A stretch of 64,000 bases of DNA from Bacteroidales bacterium (GTDB lineage: Bacteria; Bacteroidota; Bacteroidia; Bacteroidales; WCHB1-69). The stretch spans positions 1-64,000 of the forward strand of contig JAFPVR010000055.1 in the NCBI GenBank assembly GCA_017395245.1. Reading direction: 5' to 3'. Shown in pieces: positions 1-9,308 of this stretch. The notes under the pieces are model-generated. The model was not told where the DNA came from, did no database searches, and was given only the letters and a program-made list of their open reading frames with translations. The first letter of the stretch is position 1, and each line of letters begins with the position of its first letter. Both the position numbers and the translations under genes were made by a program.

Positions 1-285
<285 letters not shown>

Positions 286-294
286 TTAAAGGCG

Positions 295-302
295 CAAAAG
301 TA
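295..302 (-). promoter_or_regulatory. -7 box for alaS
   Basis: The minus strand reads TACTTTTG followed by CG, matching the Bacteroidota TAnnTTTG element, 22 nt before the alaS start codon. It lies back to back with the plus-strand box at 316-323. Confidence 0.6.
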
Positions 303-315
303 CGCTTTTTTTGTT

Positions 316-323
316 TATTTTTG
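316..323 (+). promoter_or_regulatory. -7 box for the flippase-like gene
   Basis: TATTTTTG followed by C matches the Bacteroidota TAnnTTTG element. It is about 22 nt before the ATG at 346 and therefore argues that the downstream gene starts at 346 or 352, not further upstream inside alaS. Confidence 0.6.
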
Positions 324-345
324 CAGCTTGATTTTGAAAGACCTG

Positions 346-1413
346 ATGAATATGGAAAAACGAAAGAAAATTCTGAAAGACATCCTCAAGACCATCCTTT
401 TTGTAGGATTGGGAATATTCTTTATTTGGTTGTCTGTCAGAAATTTAAGCAAGGATGACATCCATATGATCATCTCCTCGATGTCGCTGGTGAACACCCC
501 TCGCGGGTGGCTCTTCATCGGCCTGGCTGTAGGCGCGATTGTGGCGGCAGACCTCATCCGCGCGGCGCGAGCGCGGTTGCTGCTCGAACCCGTGGGGTAT
601 TGGCCACGCTTCTCCATGATGTTCTACTCCGTCATGGTCTGCTACATCGCCAACCTCGCCCTGCCCCGTCTCGGCGAAATCCTCCGCTGCACCTTCCTGC
701 AACGCTACGAGAAAGTCCCCTTCGACAAATCGCTCGGCACCGTCATCTTAGAACGCGCAGTCGATGTGGTCTGCTGGCTCGCCCTGCTCATCGTTGCCCT
801 CTTGCTTAACAACGGCCTGCTCTCCCAGCTTGTTGTGGACCAAAGCACCGGAGCCACCATGCAGGAGTGGTTCGCGCAGAAAGGGCTCAGTTACATTGGC
901 AACTATTTGATATACATAGTATTAGCCGTCATTATCTTGCTTGTTGTGCTGATTCGCGTCACCCGAAATTGGTGGCGCAAGCGTCCCGCGCTCGTTAAAG
1001 TGGCCGACTTCTTCAAAGGAATCTGGCACGGGTTCATTTCCATCAAGGACCTGCCTAAACCGTGGCACTTTGTCTTCTGGACCGTCGCGATGTGGATCTG
1101 CTACTTTTTCGGGGTATGGTTCTTCTTCCATTCCCTGCCTTATCTGCAAAATATCGGTGCAGGCGCGGCCTTCACAGTGTTGGTATTCGGCACCATCGCC
1201 TTCATCATTTCCCAAGGCGGCCTCGGAGCTTACCCACTTATCACCGCCGGCATTGTCATGCTTTACGGCACTTCCTACACTGAAGGACTCGCCGCCGGCT
1301 GGATCGGCTGGATTCTCCAAACGGCCGTCTCCCTGATACTCGGCCTCTTCGCTTTGGGAATCACCCCGCTGCACCAACGCCGCGACTCCGCCATCAAACC
1401 CGACGAACAATGA
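346..1413 (+). CDS. Lysylphosphatidylglycerol synthase-type transmembrane (flippase-like) protein
   Basis: This 355-residue protein resembles the multi-helix UPF0104/LPG-synthase transmembrane family, whose members are thought to flip or move lipids across the inner membrane. I see a cytoplasmic basic start (MNMEKRKK), about eight hydrophobic segments spread over the whole length, and conserved family pieces such as [23 protein letters not shown] and [11 protein letters not shown]. The frame is open further upstream, but that stretch is antisense to alaS and precedes the -7 box, so I start it at 346 (352 is also possible). It overlaps the next gene by 4 nt (ATGA), so the two are probably co-translated. 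The substrate is unknown. Confidence 0.8.
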   Translation: MNMEKRKKILKDILKTILFVGLGIFFIWLSVRNLSKDDIHMIISSMSLVNTPRGWLFIGLAVGAIVAADLIRAARARLLLEPVGYWPRFSMMFYSVMVCYIANLALPRLGEILRCTFLQRYEKVPFDKSLGTVILERAVDVVCWLALLIVALLLNNGLLSQLVVDQSTGATMQEWFAQKGLSYIGNYLIYIVLAVIILLVVLIRVTRNWWRKRPALVKVADFFKGIWHGFISIKDLPKPWHFVFWTVAMWICYFFGVWFFFHSLPYLQNIGAGAAFTVLVFGTIAFIISQGGLGAYPLITAGIVMLYGTSYTEGLAAGWIGWILQTAVSLILGLFALGITPLHQRRDSAIKPDEQ

Positions 1414-1895
1414 CCCCTAATATATTAAATATTGAAGGAAAGATAGTGCCTCGCGATTTTTTCGTGCGGAATGACTTTAAACGGCATGGGCAGAAAATTG
1501 TCTTCACCAACGGCTGTTTCGATGTGCTACACTATGGGCATGTGCATTACCTGCTGCAAGCCAAAGCGTTGGGTGACATTCTCGTAATCGGCTTGAACAG
1601 TGATGATTCCGTCCGACGACTGAAAGGTCCGACGCGGCCCATCAACGGCGAAAACGAACGTGCCTTTGTACTGGCGGCACTGGCCTGCGTTGATTACGTC
1701 ACGCTGTTCGAAGAGGATACGCCAGAAGAACTCATCAAAGACGTGCGACCCGACGTATTGGTCAAGGGCGGCGATTACACCCTTGACAACATTGTGGGCG
1801 CGAATTTCGTGACGCAAAACGGCGGCACCGTGACCACCATCCCCTTTGTGGAAGGATTTTCCTCCACCCGGATAATTGAAAAACTAAAACCTTAA
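1410..1895 (+). CDS. rfaE2: D-glycero-beta-D-manno-heptose 1-phosphate adenylyltransferase-like nucleotidyltransferase
   Basis: This 161-residue cytidylyltransferase-like protein matches the stand-alone C-terminal half of HldE (RfaE2), which transfers AMP from ATP to heptose 1-phosphate to make ADP-heptose for lipopolysaccharide. It has the family signature [17 protein letters not shown], with the nucleotide-binding HxGH at residues 41-44, then [21 protein letters not shown] and the C-terminal FSSTRIIEK. No HldE kinase domain is attached and no other heptose gene is nearby. It overlaps the preceding membrane protein by 4 nt. The general family call is secure; the exact sugar substrate is inferred. 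Confidence 0.9.
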   Translation: MTPNILNIEGKIVPRDFFVRNDFKRHGQKIVFTNGCFDVLHYGHVHYLLQAKALGDILVIGLNSDDSVRRLKGPTRPINGENERAFVLAALACVDYVTLFEEDTPEELIKDVRPDVLVKGGDYTLDNIVGANFVTQNGGTVTTIPFVEGFSSTRIIEKLKP

Positions 1896-1897
1896 CA

Positions 1898-3019
1898 ATG
1901 AAAAAGTTATCTTTATTGATTCTGACGTTTTTCGCCTACACGCTGACGGCGCAGAATCTTGATGTGACCGCTTATTCCCAAAATATCGCCCTGGCCGATT
2001 CGCATCGCGTGGCAAAGGAAGTCCAGCGTCAGATAGCTGCATACTCCTCCATATCAGAGTCTTACGAAATCCCTGCGTACGGTCTTTACCAACGCTACTG
2101 GGACACGAACCATCTGCGCAGCAAACTGCTGGAGATTCCGTTCTCCAACGACCGCCTCATGCTGATGCTCGTGCAAGATGCCAACAACCCGTTTGTCATG
2201 CCGTGCCAATTCGACAAAGTCCGCGCAACCTACGGGGAACAGAAAAACGGCGGTTTCCATCCGGGCATCGACCTCAAGACGGAACCGCAGACATTAGTGA
2301 AGAGCTGCTTCGACGGCGTGGTGCGCATGGCCTGCGACTACGGCGACTACGGGACCCTCGTGGTGTTGCGCCACTACAACGGCCTCGAAACTGTCTACGC
2401 CCACCTCGACAAGCTGTGCGTGAAGCCCAACCAGATTGTCAAAGCCGGACAGGTAATCGGGCAGACTGGCACAACAGGTAATACGAAAGAGTGCGTGCTG
2501 CATTTTGAGACCCGTTTCATGAACGAATACTTCGATCCGGAGACCGTCATCGATTTCGAAGAAGAGGACGTGTTACAGAACAATATGGCCCTAATGTCAC
2601 GCGACTTTAACATTCTGCCGCTCAACGAAGTAGGTTCCTGGAAGCCCGCTGCTGCGAAACCGAAGACCACCGCCCCGGAAATAAAACCCGAACAGACCCA
2701 ACTGCAGGAAGAGAAGCCCAAACAGGAGGTGAAAACACCCGCAAATGAAGGAACGGCCGATTTGGATGCGATGTCGCCGGAAAATTCAGGAATTCCCGCC
2801 CAACAGACTGAAACGCAACCCGCCCCCAAACCGCAACCGAAAACCGAGCCCACACAACCAACAACGGACACCGAAGCCGTCTACCACACGGTCGCGGTCG
2901 GCGAGAATCTCTACCGCATTTCCGTGAAATACAACACCACGGTGGATAAAATCATGAAACTCAACAACCTGAAGAATGCTGACCGAATTGTTGAGGGGCA
3001 GAAGATTCGGGTGAAATAA
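1898..3019 (+). CDS. M23 peptidase domain protein with C-terminal LysM domain
   Basis: This 373-residue envelope protein starts with a signal peptide (MKKLSLLILTFFAYTLTAQ). It has an M23 (LytM) zinc endopeptidase domain at about residues 105-210 with all the metal and catalytic residues visible: H121 and D125 in HPGIDL, H169 in YAHLDKL and H202 in LHFE. A Pro/Gln/Lys-rich linker (about 250-325) leads to one LysM domain at about 328-373 (YHTVAVGENLYRIS...). It should bind peptidoglycan and cut cross-links in the periplasm. It starts 2 nt after rfaE2 and is probably in the same operon. A perfect palindrome follows the stop codon. Confidence 0.9.
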   Translation: MKKLSLLILTFFAYTLTAQNLDVTAYSQNIALADSHRVAKEVQRQIAAYSSISESYEIPAYGLYQRYWDTNHLRSKLLEIPFSNDRLMLMLVQDANNPFVMPCQFDKVRATYGEQKNGGFHPGIDLKTEPQTLVKSCFDGVVRMACDYGDYGTLVVLRHYNGLETVYAHLDKLCVKPNQIVKAGQVIGQTGTTGNTKECVLHFETRFMNEYFDPETVIDFEEEDVLQNNMALMSRDFNILPLNEVGSWKPAAAKPKTTAPEIKPEQTQLQEEKPKQEVKTPANEGTADLDAMSPENSGIPAQQTETQPAPKPQPKTEPTQPTTDTEAVYHTVAVGENLYRISVKYNTTVDKIMKLNNLKNADRIVEGQKIRVK

Positions 3020-3022
3020 ACG

Positions 3023-3048
3023 TAGAGACGCACGGCCGTGCGTCTCTA
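3023..3048. repeat. GTAGAGACG-family palindrome, copy 1
   Basis: This is a perfect 26-bp palindrome, TAGAGACGCACGG and its reverse complement, four bases after the stop of the M23/LysM gene. It belongs to the dispersed family whose arms are GTAGAGACG and CGTCTCTAC. Confidence 0.85.
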
Positions 3049-3088
3049 TAACAGAAATTATCGGTAATAATTACGAAATTATGATTCC

Positions 3089-3130
3089 GTAGAGCCGCCA
3101 TAAAGAGCCGCCATAATATGACGGCTCTAC
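3089..3130. repeat. AGAGCCG hairpin with two tandem 13-bp units
   Basis: The arms GTAGAGCCG (3089-3097) and CGGCTCTAC (3122-3130) are inverted repeats. Inside, the 13-mer AGAGCCGCCATAA occurs twice in tandem (3091-3103 and 3104-3116). The right arm contains the stop codon of the minus-strand permease (3127-3129). It could act as a terminator for that gene, although no T-run is present. Confidence 0.7.
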
Positions 3131-4401
3131 TCTTCTTTGAAGGCAAAGATAAACGCCACAGCAACCACCAGCGCATAGCCGGCAAATACGAACCATGCGC
3201 TTGACCAGCCCTGCATAATGGCGACCGGCTCAGCACCCTGTTTTAATGGATTGAAAACAAAATGGTTAAGCACCGCTTGGGCGCCGAACGTGCCGATAGT
3301 GGCACCTATGCCGTTGGTCATCAGCATAAACAACCCTTGCGCCGAGGAGCGGATAGAGGCATCCGTCTGCTGATTGACAAACAGCGAGCCGCTGATGTTG
3401 AAGAAGTCGAAAGCAACGCCATAGACGATGCAGGAGAGGATGAACAGCCACACGCCGGGACCAGGATTGCCCAGGCCAAAGAATGCGAAACGCAGCACCC
3501 AAGCAAACATGGCAATCAGCATCACCTTCTTAATGCCAAATCGCTTCAAGCAGAAGGGAATCAGCAAGATACACAACGTTTCAGAGATTTGCGAAAGGGA
3601 AATCAGCATGTTGGCGTGCTTCACCCCGAAAGTGTCCGCATATTCGGGAAGATGGCCGAAGCTATGCAGGAACGGGTTGGCGAAACCGTTCGTAATCTGT
3701 AACGAAACGCCCAAAAGCATAGAAAAGATGAAGAAAACCGCCATCTTTTTCTGTTTGAAAAGCGTAAACGCCCGCAGACCGAACATATCCACCACCGATG
3801 TAACTTTGCCGTCGTTGTTGCTATTGCACGCAGGCAACGTGAACGCATAGAGGCCCAACGCGAGCCCAATGCCGCCACTCATCACGAACTGCGACGCCGT
3901 GTGTTGGAGACCCAGCAGATCGACACACCACATGGAGATAATGAAACCGATGGTGCCGAACACGCGAATCGGCGGGAAATGTTTCACGCGGTCAAGTCCA
4001 ACCTCTTCCAATGCGTAGTAGGCCACCGAATAGGAAAGCGCGATGGTGGGCATATAGAACGCCACTCCGATGGTGTAGAGCGTGAACAGCGGTCCGAATT
4101 GCACCGCGTCGCCTGCCCCTAATCCATACAATCCGGCACATATCATCGCCGCACCGGAAATCAAATGACTGATACCCAATATCTTCTGTGCTTGAATCCA
4201 TCGGTCGGCAATAATACCGATGATAGCGGGCATAAAGATGGAGACAATGCCCTGTATCGAATAGAAAATACCAATCTGACGACCCAATCCGTGCGTATGC
4301 AGGTAGGTACCCATGCAGGTGAGATACGCCCCCCAGACAGCAAACTGGAGGAAATTCATGAGAATGAGCCGAAACTTTATATTCTTCATATCAAATTTCA
4401 C
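3127..4401 (-). CDS. Nucleoside:H+ symporter-type MFS permease
   Basis: This 424-residue protein has twelve probable membrane helices and looks like the NupG/XapB branch of the major facilitator superfamily, which imports nucleosides with protons across the inner membrane. Family-like segments are the start (MKNIKFRLILMNFLQFAVWGAYL), ADRWIQAQKILGISHL, IRVFGTIGFIISMW and GVAFDFFNISGSLFVNQQTD. The start may be 4401 or the internal Met at 4389. It lies downstream of the barrel gene, separated by a 36-nt gap made largely of 7-bp repeats, so the two are probably one transcript. With punA near 58 kb it could feed nucleoside salvage. Confidence 0.88.
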   Translation of the reverse strand: MKFDMKNIKFRLILMNFLQFAVWGAYLTCMGTYLHTHGLGRQIGIFYSIQGIVSIFMPAIIGIIADRWIQAQKILGISHLISGAAMICAGLYGLGAGDAVQFGPLFTLYTIGVAFYMPTIALSYSVAYYALEEVGLDRVKHFPPIRVFGTIGFIISMWCVDLLGLQHTASQFVMSGGIGLALGLYAFTLPACNSNNDGKVTSVVDMFGLRAFTLFKQKKMAVFFIFSMLLGVSLQITNGFANPFLHSFGHLPEYADTFGVKHANMLISLSQISETLCILLIPFCLKRFGIKKVMLIAMFAWVLRFAFFGLGNPGPGVWLFILSCIVYGVAFDFFNISGSLFVNQQTDASIRSSAQGLFMLMTNGIGATIGTFGAQAVLNHFVFNPLKQGAEPVAIMQGWSSAWFVFAGYALVVAVAFIFAFKEE

Positions 4402-4418
4402 TTTACTTCAAAAACTCA

Positions 4419-4439
4419 AGTCACTAATCACTATTCACT
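4419..4439. repeat. Degenerate 7-bp array between barrel and permease genes
   Basis: Three heptads (AGTCACT, AATCACT, ATTCACT) lie in the gap between two minus-strand genes. The last heptad reaches into the stop codon of the upstream barrel gene (4438-4440). Confidence 0.6.
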
Positions 4440-5226
4440 AGAAGAAATTGATATTCAAGGCAATCTCCACACAGCCGAGGTTGGCACGCTGGTCGAGTCT
4501 GCTAAGACTGTTCTGCGCCTTGCCCTTGCCCTTGAAATAGTTGGTGAACGACTGCACATAGTTGAGCATCAGGCCCGCGCGCATGGTCGGCGTCACCGAA
4601 TACTCAAAACCGACACCCGCAATGAAAGCCTCCTTCATGAAAGCAGTCTCCTCCGAGGTATGTTTCTCGCGTGTCCAAAGCTCTTCGTCAAAGAGATAAC
4701 TGTCTGTATTAGTGGAATATAAATTAAAACTATGCAACAAACCTATATTACCTGTCACGTAAAAATTGTTGAAGGAATTGGTTTTCATTGTAATCATCGT
4801 CGGCACGGTGAGATAGATGGTACGGTAGGTTCTTCGTGTGAGCGTGCTGTCGGCGATAGCTAAGGAGCCAATGGGCACGTTGTCCAAAAACTTCATCTTG
4901 CCGCCGCAATGTTCCCCGAACAGACCGGTGGAGAAGTAGAAGTTCTTCCTCGGGGTCAGGTTGATGTTGAGGTTCACGCCATAGCGCATTCCCATAATGA
5001 CACCGTCCCGTTCGTAACCTTCTGTGTGCGGATACATCCACGAAATGGTCGGCGCGAAGGTGACACCGAAGTTGACGGGACCGCCAAAGCCCGGGTCCTT
5101 GATATATGTGGAAGACATCCTCCCAGAGCCAGGAGCGGGAGCAGGGGCAGGCTGGGGAGCTTGTGCGAAAGTTACGGCCGTTACGGCGCACATTAAGATG
5201 ATAATCAACAGAACTTGTCTTTTCAT
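4438..5226 (-). CDS. Outer-membrane beta-barrel protein (PorT-like/OMP_b-brl family)
   Basis: This 262-residue protein has a signal peptide (MKRQVLLIIILMCAVTAVTFAQ) and then a short Pro/Ala-rich linker (APQPAPAPAPG). The rest consists of alternating hydrophobic and aromatic strands ending in Phe (NINFF), as expected for an eight-stranded barrel. Segments such as YLTVPTMITMKTNSFNNFYV resemble the Bacteroidota PorT-like outer-membrane family. Function is unknown; many family members are structural or secretion-associated. It has its own -7 box and is divergent from the BspA/MORN gene. I do not claim it is PorT itself. Confidence 0.75.
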   Translation of the reverse strand: MKRQVLLIIILMCAVTAVTFAQAPQPAPAPAPGSGRMSSTYIKDPGFGGPVNFGVTFAPTISWMYPHTEGYERDGVIMGMRYGVNLNINLTPRKNFYFSTGLFGEHCGGKMKFLDNVPIGSLAIADSTLTRRTYRTIYLTVPTMITMKTNSFNNFYVTGNIGLLHSFNLYSTNTDSYLFDEELWTREKHTSEETAFMKEAFIAGVGFEYSVTPTMRAGLMLNYVQSFTNYFKGKGKAQNSLSRLDQRANLGCVEIALNINFF

Positions 5227-5249
5227 AATTAGTGGTTTTAATGAAAGCG

Positions 5250-5257
5250 CAAAAGTA
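5250..5257 (-). promoter_or_regulatory. -7 box for the beta-barrel gene
   Basis: The minus strand reads TACTTTTG followed by CG, 24 nt before the start codon at 5226. Confidence 0.6.
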
Positions 5258-5321
5258 CATTTTTTTTACGTAGTGTACGATATTTTTTCTCCGGTGGCAA
5301 AAGAGTTTGGCGGAGATTTAC

Positions 5322-5329
5322 TATTTTTG
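5322..5329 (+). promoter_or_regulatory. -7 box for the BspA/MORN gene
   Basis: TATTTTTG followed by C lies 22 nt before the ATG at 5351 and supports that start over the open frame further upstream. Confidence 0.6.
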
Positions 5330-5350
5330 CACTTTCAAAAATACATCACT

Positions 5351-7048
5351 ATGAGAGAAAAACTTGTATCCGTTGTTTTCTTGTTATTTCTGGGTTTAAC
5401 ATTGCAGGCCCAGCAGTTCTCCGCCGTCGCGCCGAGCGGTCAGACACTCTATTTCAAGATTTTGGATAAAACCAAGCAGCAGGCCGCATTGATATGTCCC
5501 CTCGGCTACTCAGCCACGAACGAAGCGCGGCGCAATTGGACTGGATACAGCAAGCCCGCAGGGAAGGTGAATGTGCCTGAAAGCGTCATGTACGACGGGG
5601 TGTACTACGATGTCGTGTCAATCGAGGAAAAGGCCTTCTACCACTGCGACGGCCTGACATCGCTGTTCTTGCCCAAGACAGTGGTGAAAATCGGAGTGAC
5701 CACCTTCGAGTATTGCCAGAATCTGGCGGAAATACGGGTACACCCCGACAACCCCGTGTTCGACTCGCGAAACAACTGCAACGCCATCATCAAAACCGAG
5801 GACAACGGGTTAGTCTATGGTTGCAAGAACACGGTAATTCCCAATACGGTGACCGCAATACATTGGTATGCCTTTCGGGGCAGCGGACTGACATCCATCT
5901 CCATACCGCCATCGGTGGAATATATCAGCAGCGATGCATTCTACGGCTGCCCGCTGACGGAGCTGACAATACCCGCCACCGTAAAACAGCTTGCAGCTGG
6001 TGCCTTCGAGGACAAGGTCACCGCCTCGCTAACCACGACTTCGCTCAAATTGGAGGTTGGACAATACTATTTCAGCGATGAATATGATGAAGACGGGTGG
6101 GCTTACGGCGTCTGCATCGTACCTTGCGGCCAAAGAAAAACATACGAAAATTCGGATTGGGGCAAACATTTCCCCTTCCGGGAGGATTGCGAACAATATG
6201 AAGTCGGAATCAATGACGAGGCAGGCTGCGGATTGACGACAACGGTGAAAAAGGCCAAGTTCGGCGAGACAGTCCGATTCTTCTGCAACCCAGGTGATTA
6301 CGACTTTGCCATCATGTCGGGCTCCTTCAATACAGGCATCCCTGTGAAAGACAACAGTTTCATAATGCCCTATTACGACGTAACGGTGAAGGCGACCCGG
6401 AAACAAAACGCCACGGGATCGAATAGTCAAAGCAAGGTCCCGGCACTGGGCGGTAAGACATTGGAGGAAATCTTGAGCAAAGTGGTGGAAAATGTGACGT
6501 ATCGTTTCCCCAGCGGCGGCGTGCATATCGGCGAGAGCAGCAAAGAAGGACTCTGCATGCAAGTCCTTGCTGACGGAAGTATGTTTTGCGGCAACTACTA
6601 CACCGATGAGCAGACCCCCAGTTACAGAATGTATATTGTCAGCGACCCTGACAAATACCCTCTCAACAATTGTCCCGGCGGCTGGGCATTCGTGGGGCTG
6701 GAACAGAACAACAAAAAACATGGCGAATCGGGCATGGTTTTTGACAAAAACGGGAAAATGATCTATTACGGGGAATTCCGAAACGACAAACCCGTAGATC
6801 CGTATCCGATGGATATACCAGAGGAAGAAGCAGGCGTGTTCAAGGCCGTGTTTTTAAACAACGGCGACGTGTATATAGGCCAGTTGCTCGACAATCAACG
6901 TGCCGGTGTAGGACTATATGTCTGGGCCAGCGGCAATGCGTGGTTCGGCTTTTGGGCAAATGACAAAATGAATGGCATCGGCCTCTACATGAACTACGAC
7001 GGGAACTTCTACTCAGGCGAATGGGAAAACAATAAAAAGATAAAATAG
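5351..7048 (+). CDS. Secreted BspA-type leucine-rich repeat protein with C-terminal MORN repeats
   Basis: This 565-residue protein starts with a signal peptide (MREKLVSVVFLLFLGLTLQAQ). Residues about 75-220 form BspA-like LRR_5 repeats, for example IEEKAFYHCDGLTSLFLPKT, WYAFRGSGLTSISIPPSV and DAFYGCPLTELTIPATV. A middle region of unknown type (about 230-365) follows. The C-terminal part (about 490-565) has MORN-like repeats: NNGDVYIGQLLDNQRAGVGLY, GNAWFGFWANDKMNGIGLY and DGNFYSGEWENNK. BspA proteins are often surface adhesins. MORN repeats are usually intracellular or membrane-associated, so the combination is uncommon. I see no clear T9SS C-terminal signal. The frame extends upstream, but the promoter and signal peptide fix the start. 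Its TAG stop is the first three bases of a repeat element. Confidence 0.8.
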   Translation: MREKLVSVVFLLFLGLTLQAQQFSAVAPSGQTLYFKILDKTKQQAALICPLGYSATNEARRNWTGYSKPAGKVNVPESVMYDGVYYDVVSIEEKAFYHCDGLTSLFLPKTVVKIGVTTFEYCQNLAEIRVHPDNPVFDSRNNCNAIIKTEDNGLVYGCKNTVIPNTVTAIHWYAFRGSGLTSISIPPSVEYISSDAFYGCPLTELTIPATVKQLAAGAFEDKVTASLTTTSLKLEVGQYYFSDEYDEDGWAYGVCIVPCGQRKTYENSDWGKHFPFREDCEQYEVGINDEAGCGLTTTVKKAKFGETVRFFCNPGDYDFAIMSGSFNTGIPVKDNSFIMPYYDVTVKATRKQNATGSNSQSKVPALGGKTLEEILSKVVENVTYRFPSGGVHIGESSKEGLCMQVLADGSMFCGNYYTDEQTPSYRMYIVSDPDKYPLNNCPGGWAFVGLEQNNKKHGESGMVFDKNGKMIYYGEFRNDKPVDPYPMDIPEEEAGVFKAVFLNNGDVYIGQLLDNQRAGVGLYVWASGNAWFGFWANDKMNGIGLYMNYDGNFYSGEWENNKKIK

Positions 7049-7150
7049 GAGTACCGCCATCCCTGGCAGTTTTTGTGCGGCAGGGATGCCGTAACTCTTG
7101 TGCGGCAGGAATGCCGTAACTCTTGTGCGGCAGGAATGCCGCAGCTCCTA
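7046..7150. repeat. TAGGAG...CTCCTA hairpin element with three 25-bp units
   Basis: This 105-bp element is bounded by the inverted ends TAGGAG (7046-7051) and CTCCTA (7145-7150). It contains three tandem 25-bp units (7074-7098, 7099-7123, 7124-7148), each with a GGCAGGAATGCC-type hairpin. The first three bases are the TAG stop of the BspA/MORN gene, and the last three are the TAG stop of recG on the other strand. Confidence 0.85.
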
Positions 7151-9271
7151 ACTAATCACGCTCCAGTTCGTGTCGCGCTGCATCATCTTCTCCAACGTCT
7201 CGGCAAGGCGTTTGTGTTCGGGCAACGACAAATCCGGATCCTTTTCGAGAATTTGCTGGGCGTAGTTGCGGGTGTACGCCACCAACTTCTCATCCTTGGT
7301 GAGGTCGGCGATTTTGAAGTCCAGCATACCGCTCTGTCGCGTGCCCTGGATGTCGCCGGGACCGCGCAACTGCAGGTCGAAGTTGGCGATTTCGAAGCCG
7401 TCGTTGGTTTCCACCATGGCATCCAAACGCTTGCGCCCCTCGTTGGAGAGTTCGTACTTGGACATCAGGATACAGTAGGACTGGTTGCCGCCCCGCCCAA
7501 CGCGCCCGCGAAGCTGGTGCAGTTGCGACAAGCCAAACCGCTCGGCGTTTTCTATCACCATCACCGTGGCGTTCGGCACGTCAATGCCCACCTCGATTAC
7601 GGTGGTGGAGAGCAGTATCTGGATTTCATTCTTCTTGAAATGATCCATAATGAAGTCCTTTTCCTCGGCTTTCATCCGGCCGTGCACCACGCCGATGCTG
7701 TAGGTCGGCGGCGGGAAACTGCGTTCGATGGCCTCGTAGCCAGCCTGCAAATCCAGCAAATCCATCGCTTCCGATTCCTGAATCAGCGGGTAAACGACAT
7801 AGACCTGCCGCCCCTCGGCAATCTGCTGTTTCATAAAACCGAAGACCTTGAGCCGGTCCTTTTCGTAGTAATGCTGCGTGACGATGGGTTTCCGACCCGC
7901 CGGCAGCTCGTCAATGACGGAGACATCGAGGTCGCCGTAAAGCGTCATGGCCAGGGTACGTGGGATAGGCGTGGCCGTCATCACCAAAATATGGGGCGGG
8001 ATAGGACCGCTCTTGCGCCACAGTTTCGCCCGCTGCTCCACGCCAAAACGGTGCTGTTCATCGATAACCACCAAGCCTAACTTACTGAAAACCACGTTGT
8101 CCTCAATCAACGCATGTGTGCCAATGAGGATATTCACCTGCCCGTCCCGCAAATCCGCAAGAATCCGCCTACGCTGGGAAACCTTGGTGGAGCCCGACAG
8201 AAATTCGACACGTAACCCTAAGGGTTCCAGCTGTCTACTAATCTTCTCATAGTGCTGGGTAGCCAATATTTCGGTGGGTGCCATGATGCAGGCTTGGTAG
8301 CCGTTGTCAATGGCCAATAACATGCTGAACACCGCGATAATGGTCTTGCCACTGCCCACGTCGCCTTGCAGCAGCCGGTTCATCTGGTGGCCGCTGCCCA
8401 CGTCGCCGCGAATCTCCCGCAGCACCCGTTTCTGCGCATTGGTCAGATCAAAGGGCAGACACTCTTTATAAAAGGTATTGAAATAGTGACCCACTTTCTC
8501 GAAGACAAAGCCCTCGAATCGGTTAGTGTTAATCAGCTTGAGCTTCAGCATCTTAAGCTGCGTAAAGAAAAGCTCGTCAAACTTAAGGCGCAAGGTGGCC
8601 TGCGACAATTTCTGGTTGTCCTCGGGATAGTGGATGTTGACCAGCGCGTCGCGGAGCGTCATCAGGTGCAACTCTTCGACCATTTCACGCGGCATGGTCT
8701 CGGGAATGACGTCCTTGACCTGCGTAAGCAAATTGGCAGTCAGCCGGGCAATTGCTTTGGAATCCAACGATTTCTTCTTGGCGGTCTCAGAAGTGTTGTA
8801 CATCGGTTGGAACCGCAACGAAATCGGAGAACTTTCCTGCTGGTTGGGGTCGATGAGTTCCGGATGGGTGATATTCCATTTTCCGTTGAAGAGCGTGGGT
8901 TTGCCGAAGATGACGAACTCGGTTCGCGACCGCAGCACATCGCTCACCCAGCGGATGCCGTTGAACCAGACCAACTCAATACTGCCGGTCTCATCAGAGA
9001 ACATCGCCGTGAGCCGCATTGCCCGCATCTGCCCGACAATGCGCACGTCGTGTATCTTGCCGCGCAACAGAATATAGCCTCCGTCGTTCACAATGTCACT
9101 CACATGATACACATGCGACTTGTCAATGTGGCGGTAGGGAAAATAGTAAAGTAAGTCATTAAATGTCTGGATGTTGAATTCCTTGCGGAGCACGACACCC
9201 CGCTTCTCGCCCACCCCTTTCAGGAACTCAATGGGCGTTTGGAGAAGGTCAGTTTGTTGAGTGGTGGTCAT
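7148..9271 (-). CDS. recG: ATP-dependent DNA helicase RecG
   Basis: This 707-residue protein is full length for RecG, the branch-migrating helicase that remodels stalled replication forks and Holliday junctions. The wedge OB-fold domain is at about residues 60-145. Walker A (GDVGSGKT) is at 303-310, the DEQH motif II at 404-407 and TATPIPRTLA shortly after. The helicase C-terminal motifs include STTVIEVGIDVPNATVMVIE and QLRGRVGRG, followed by the RecG C-terminal region. Its start codon lies inside a 7-bp repeat array. A large palindrome separates it from the aminotransferase gene on the same strand, and its stop codon lies in the TAGGAG element. Confidence 0.97.
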   Translation of the reverse strand: MTTTQQTDLLQTPIEFLKGVGEKRGVVLRKEFNIQTFNDLLYYFPYRHIDKSHVYHVSDIVNDGGYILLRGKIHDVRIVGQMRAMRLTAMFSDETGSIELVWFNGIRWVSDVLRSRTEFVIFGKPTLFNGKWNITHPELIDPNQQESSPISLRFQPMYNTSETAKKKSLDSKAIARLTANLLTQVKDVIPETMPREMVEELHLMTLRDALVNIHYPEDNQKLSQATLRLKFDELFFTQLKMLKLKLINTNRFEGFVFEKVGHYFNTFYKECLPFDLTNAQKRVLREIRGDVGSGHQMNRLLQGDVGSGKTIIAVFSMLLAIDNGYQACIMAPTEILATQHYEKISRQLEPLGLRVEFLSGSTKVSQRRRILADLRDGQVNILIGTHALIEDNVVFSKLGLVVIDEQHRFGVEQRAKLWRKSGPIPPHILVMTATPIPRTLAMTLYGDLDVSVIDELPAGRKPIVTQHYYEKDRLKVFGFMKQQIAEGRQVYVVYPLIQESEAMDLLDLQAGYEAIERSFPPPTYSIGVVHGRMKAEEKDFIMDHFKKNEIQILLSTTVIEVGIDVPNATVMVIENAERFGLSQLHQLRGRVGRGGNQSYCILMSKYELSNEGRKRLDAMVETNDGFEIANFDLQLRGPGDIQGTRQSGMLDFKIADLTKDEKLVAYTRNYAQQILEKDPDLSLPEHKRLAETLEKMMQRDTNWSVIS

Positions 9272-9286
9272 AGGTTATGGGTAAGG
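9266..9286. repeat. 7-bp array spanning the recG start codon
   Basis: Three heptads (GGTCATA, GGTTATG, GGTAAGG) run in tandem. The CAT in the first one is the recG start codon on the minus strand. Confidence 0.6.
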
Positions 9287-9308
9287 CTTAGAAGGTTAAC
9301 TGAACAGA

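Noticed and set aside
4438..5226. Calling the barrel protein PorT of the T9SS
   Set aside because: It shares only general barrel features; nothing specific separates it from many other PorT-like outer-membrane proteins.
7073..8080. Plus-strand frame of 335 codons over the 3' half of recG
   Set aside because: Antisense shadow of recG in GC-rich codons; it starts inside the repeat element at 7046-7150.
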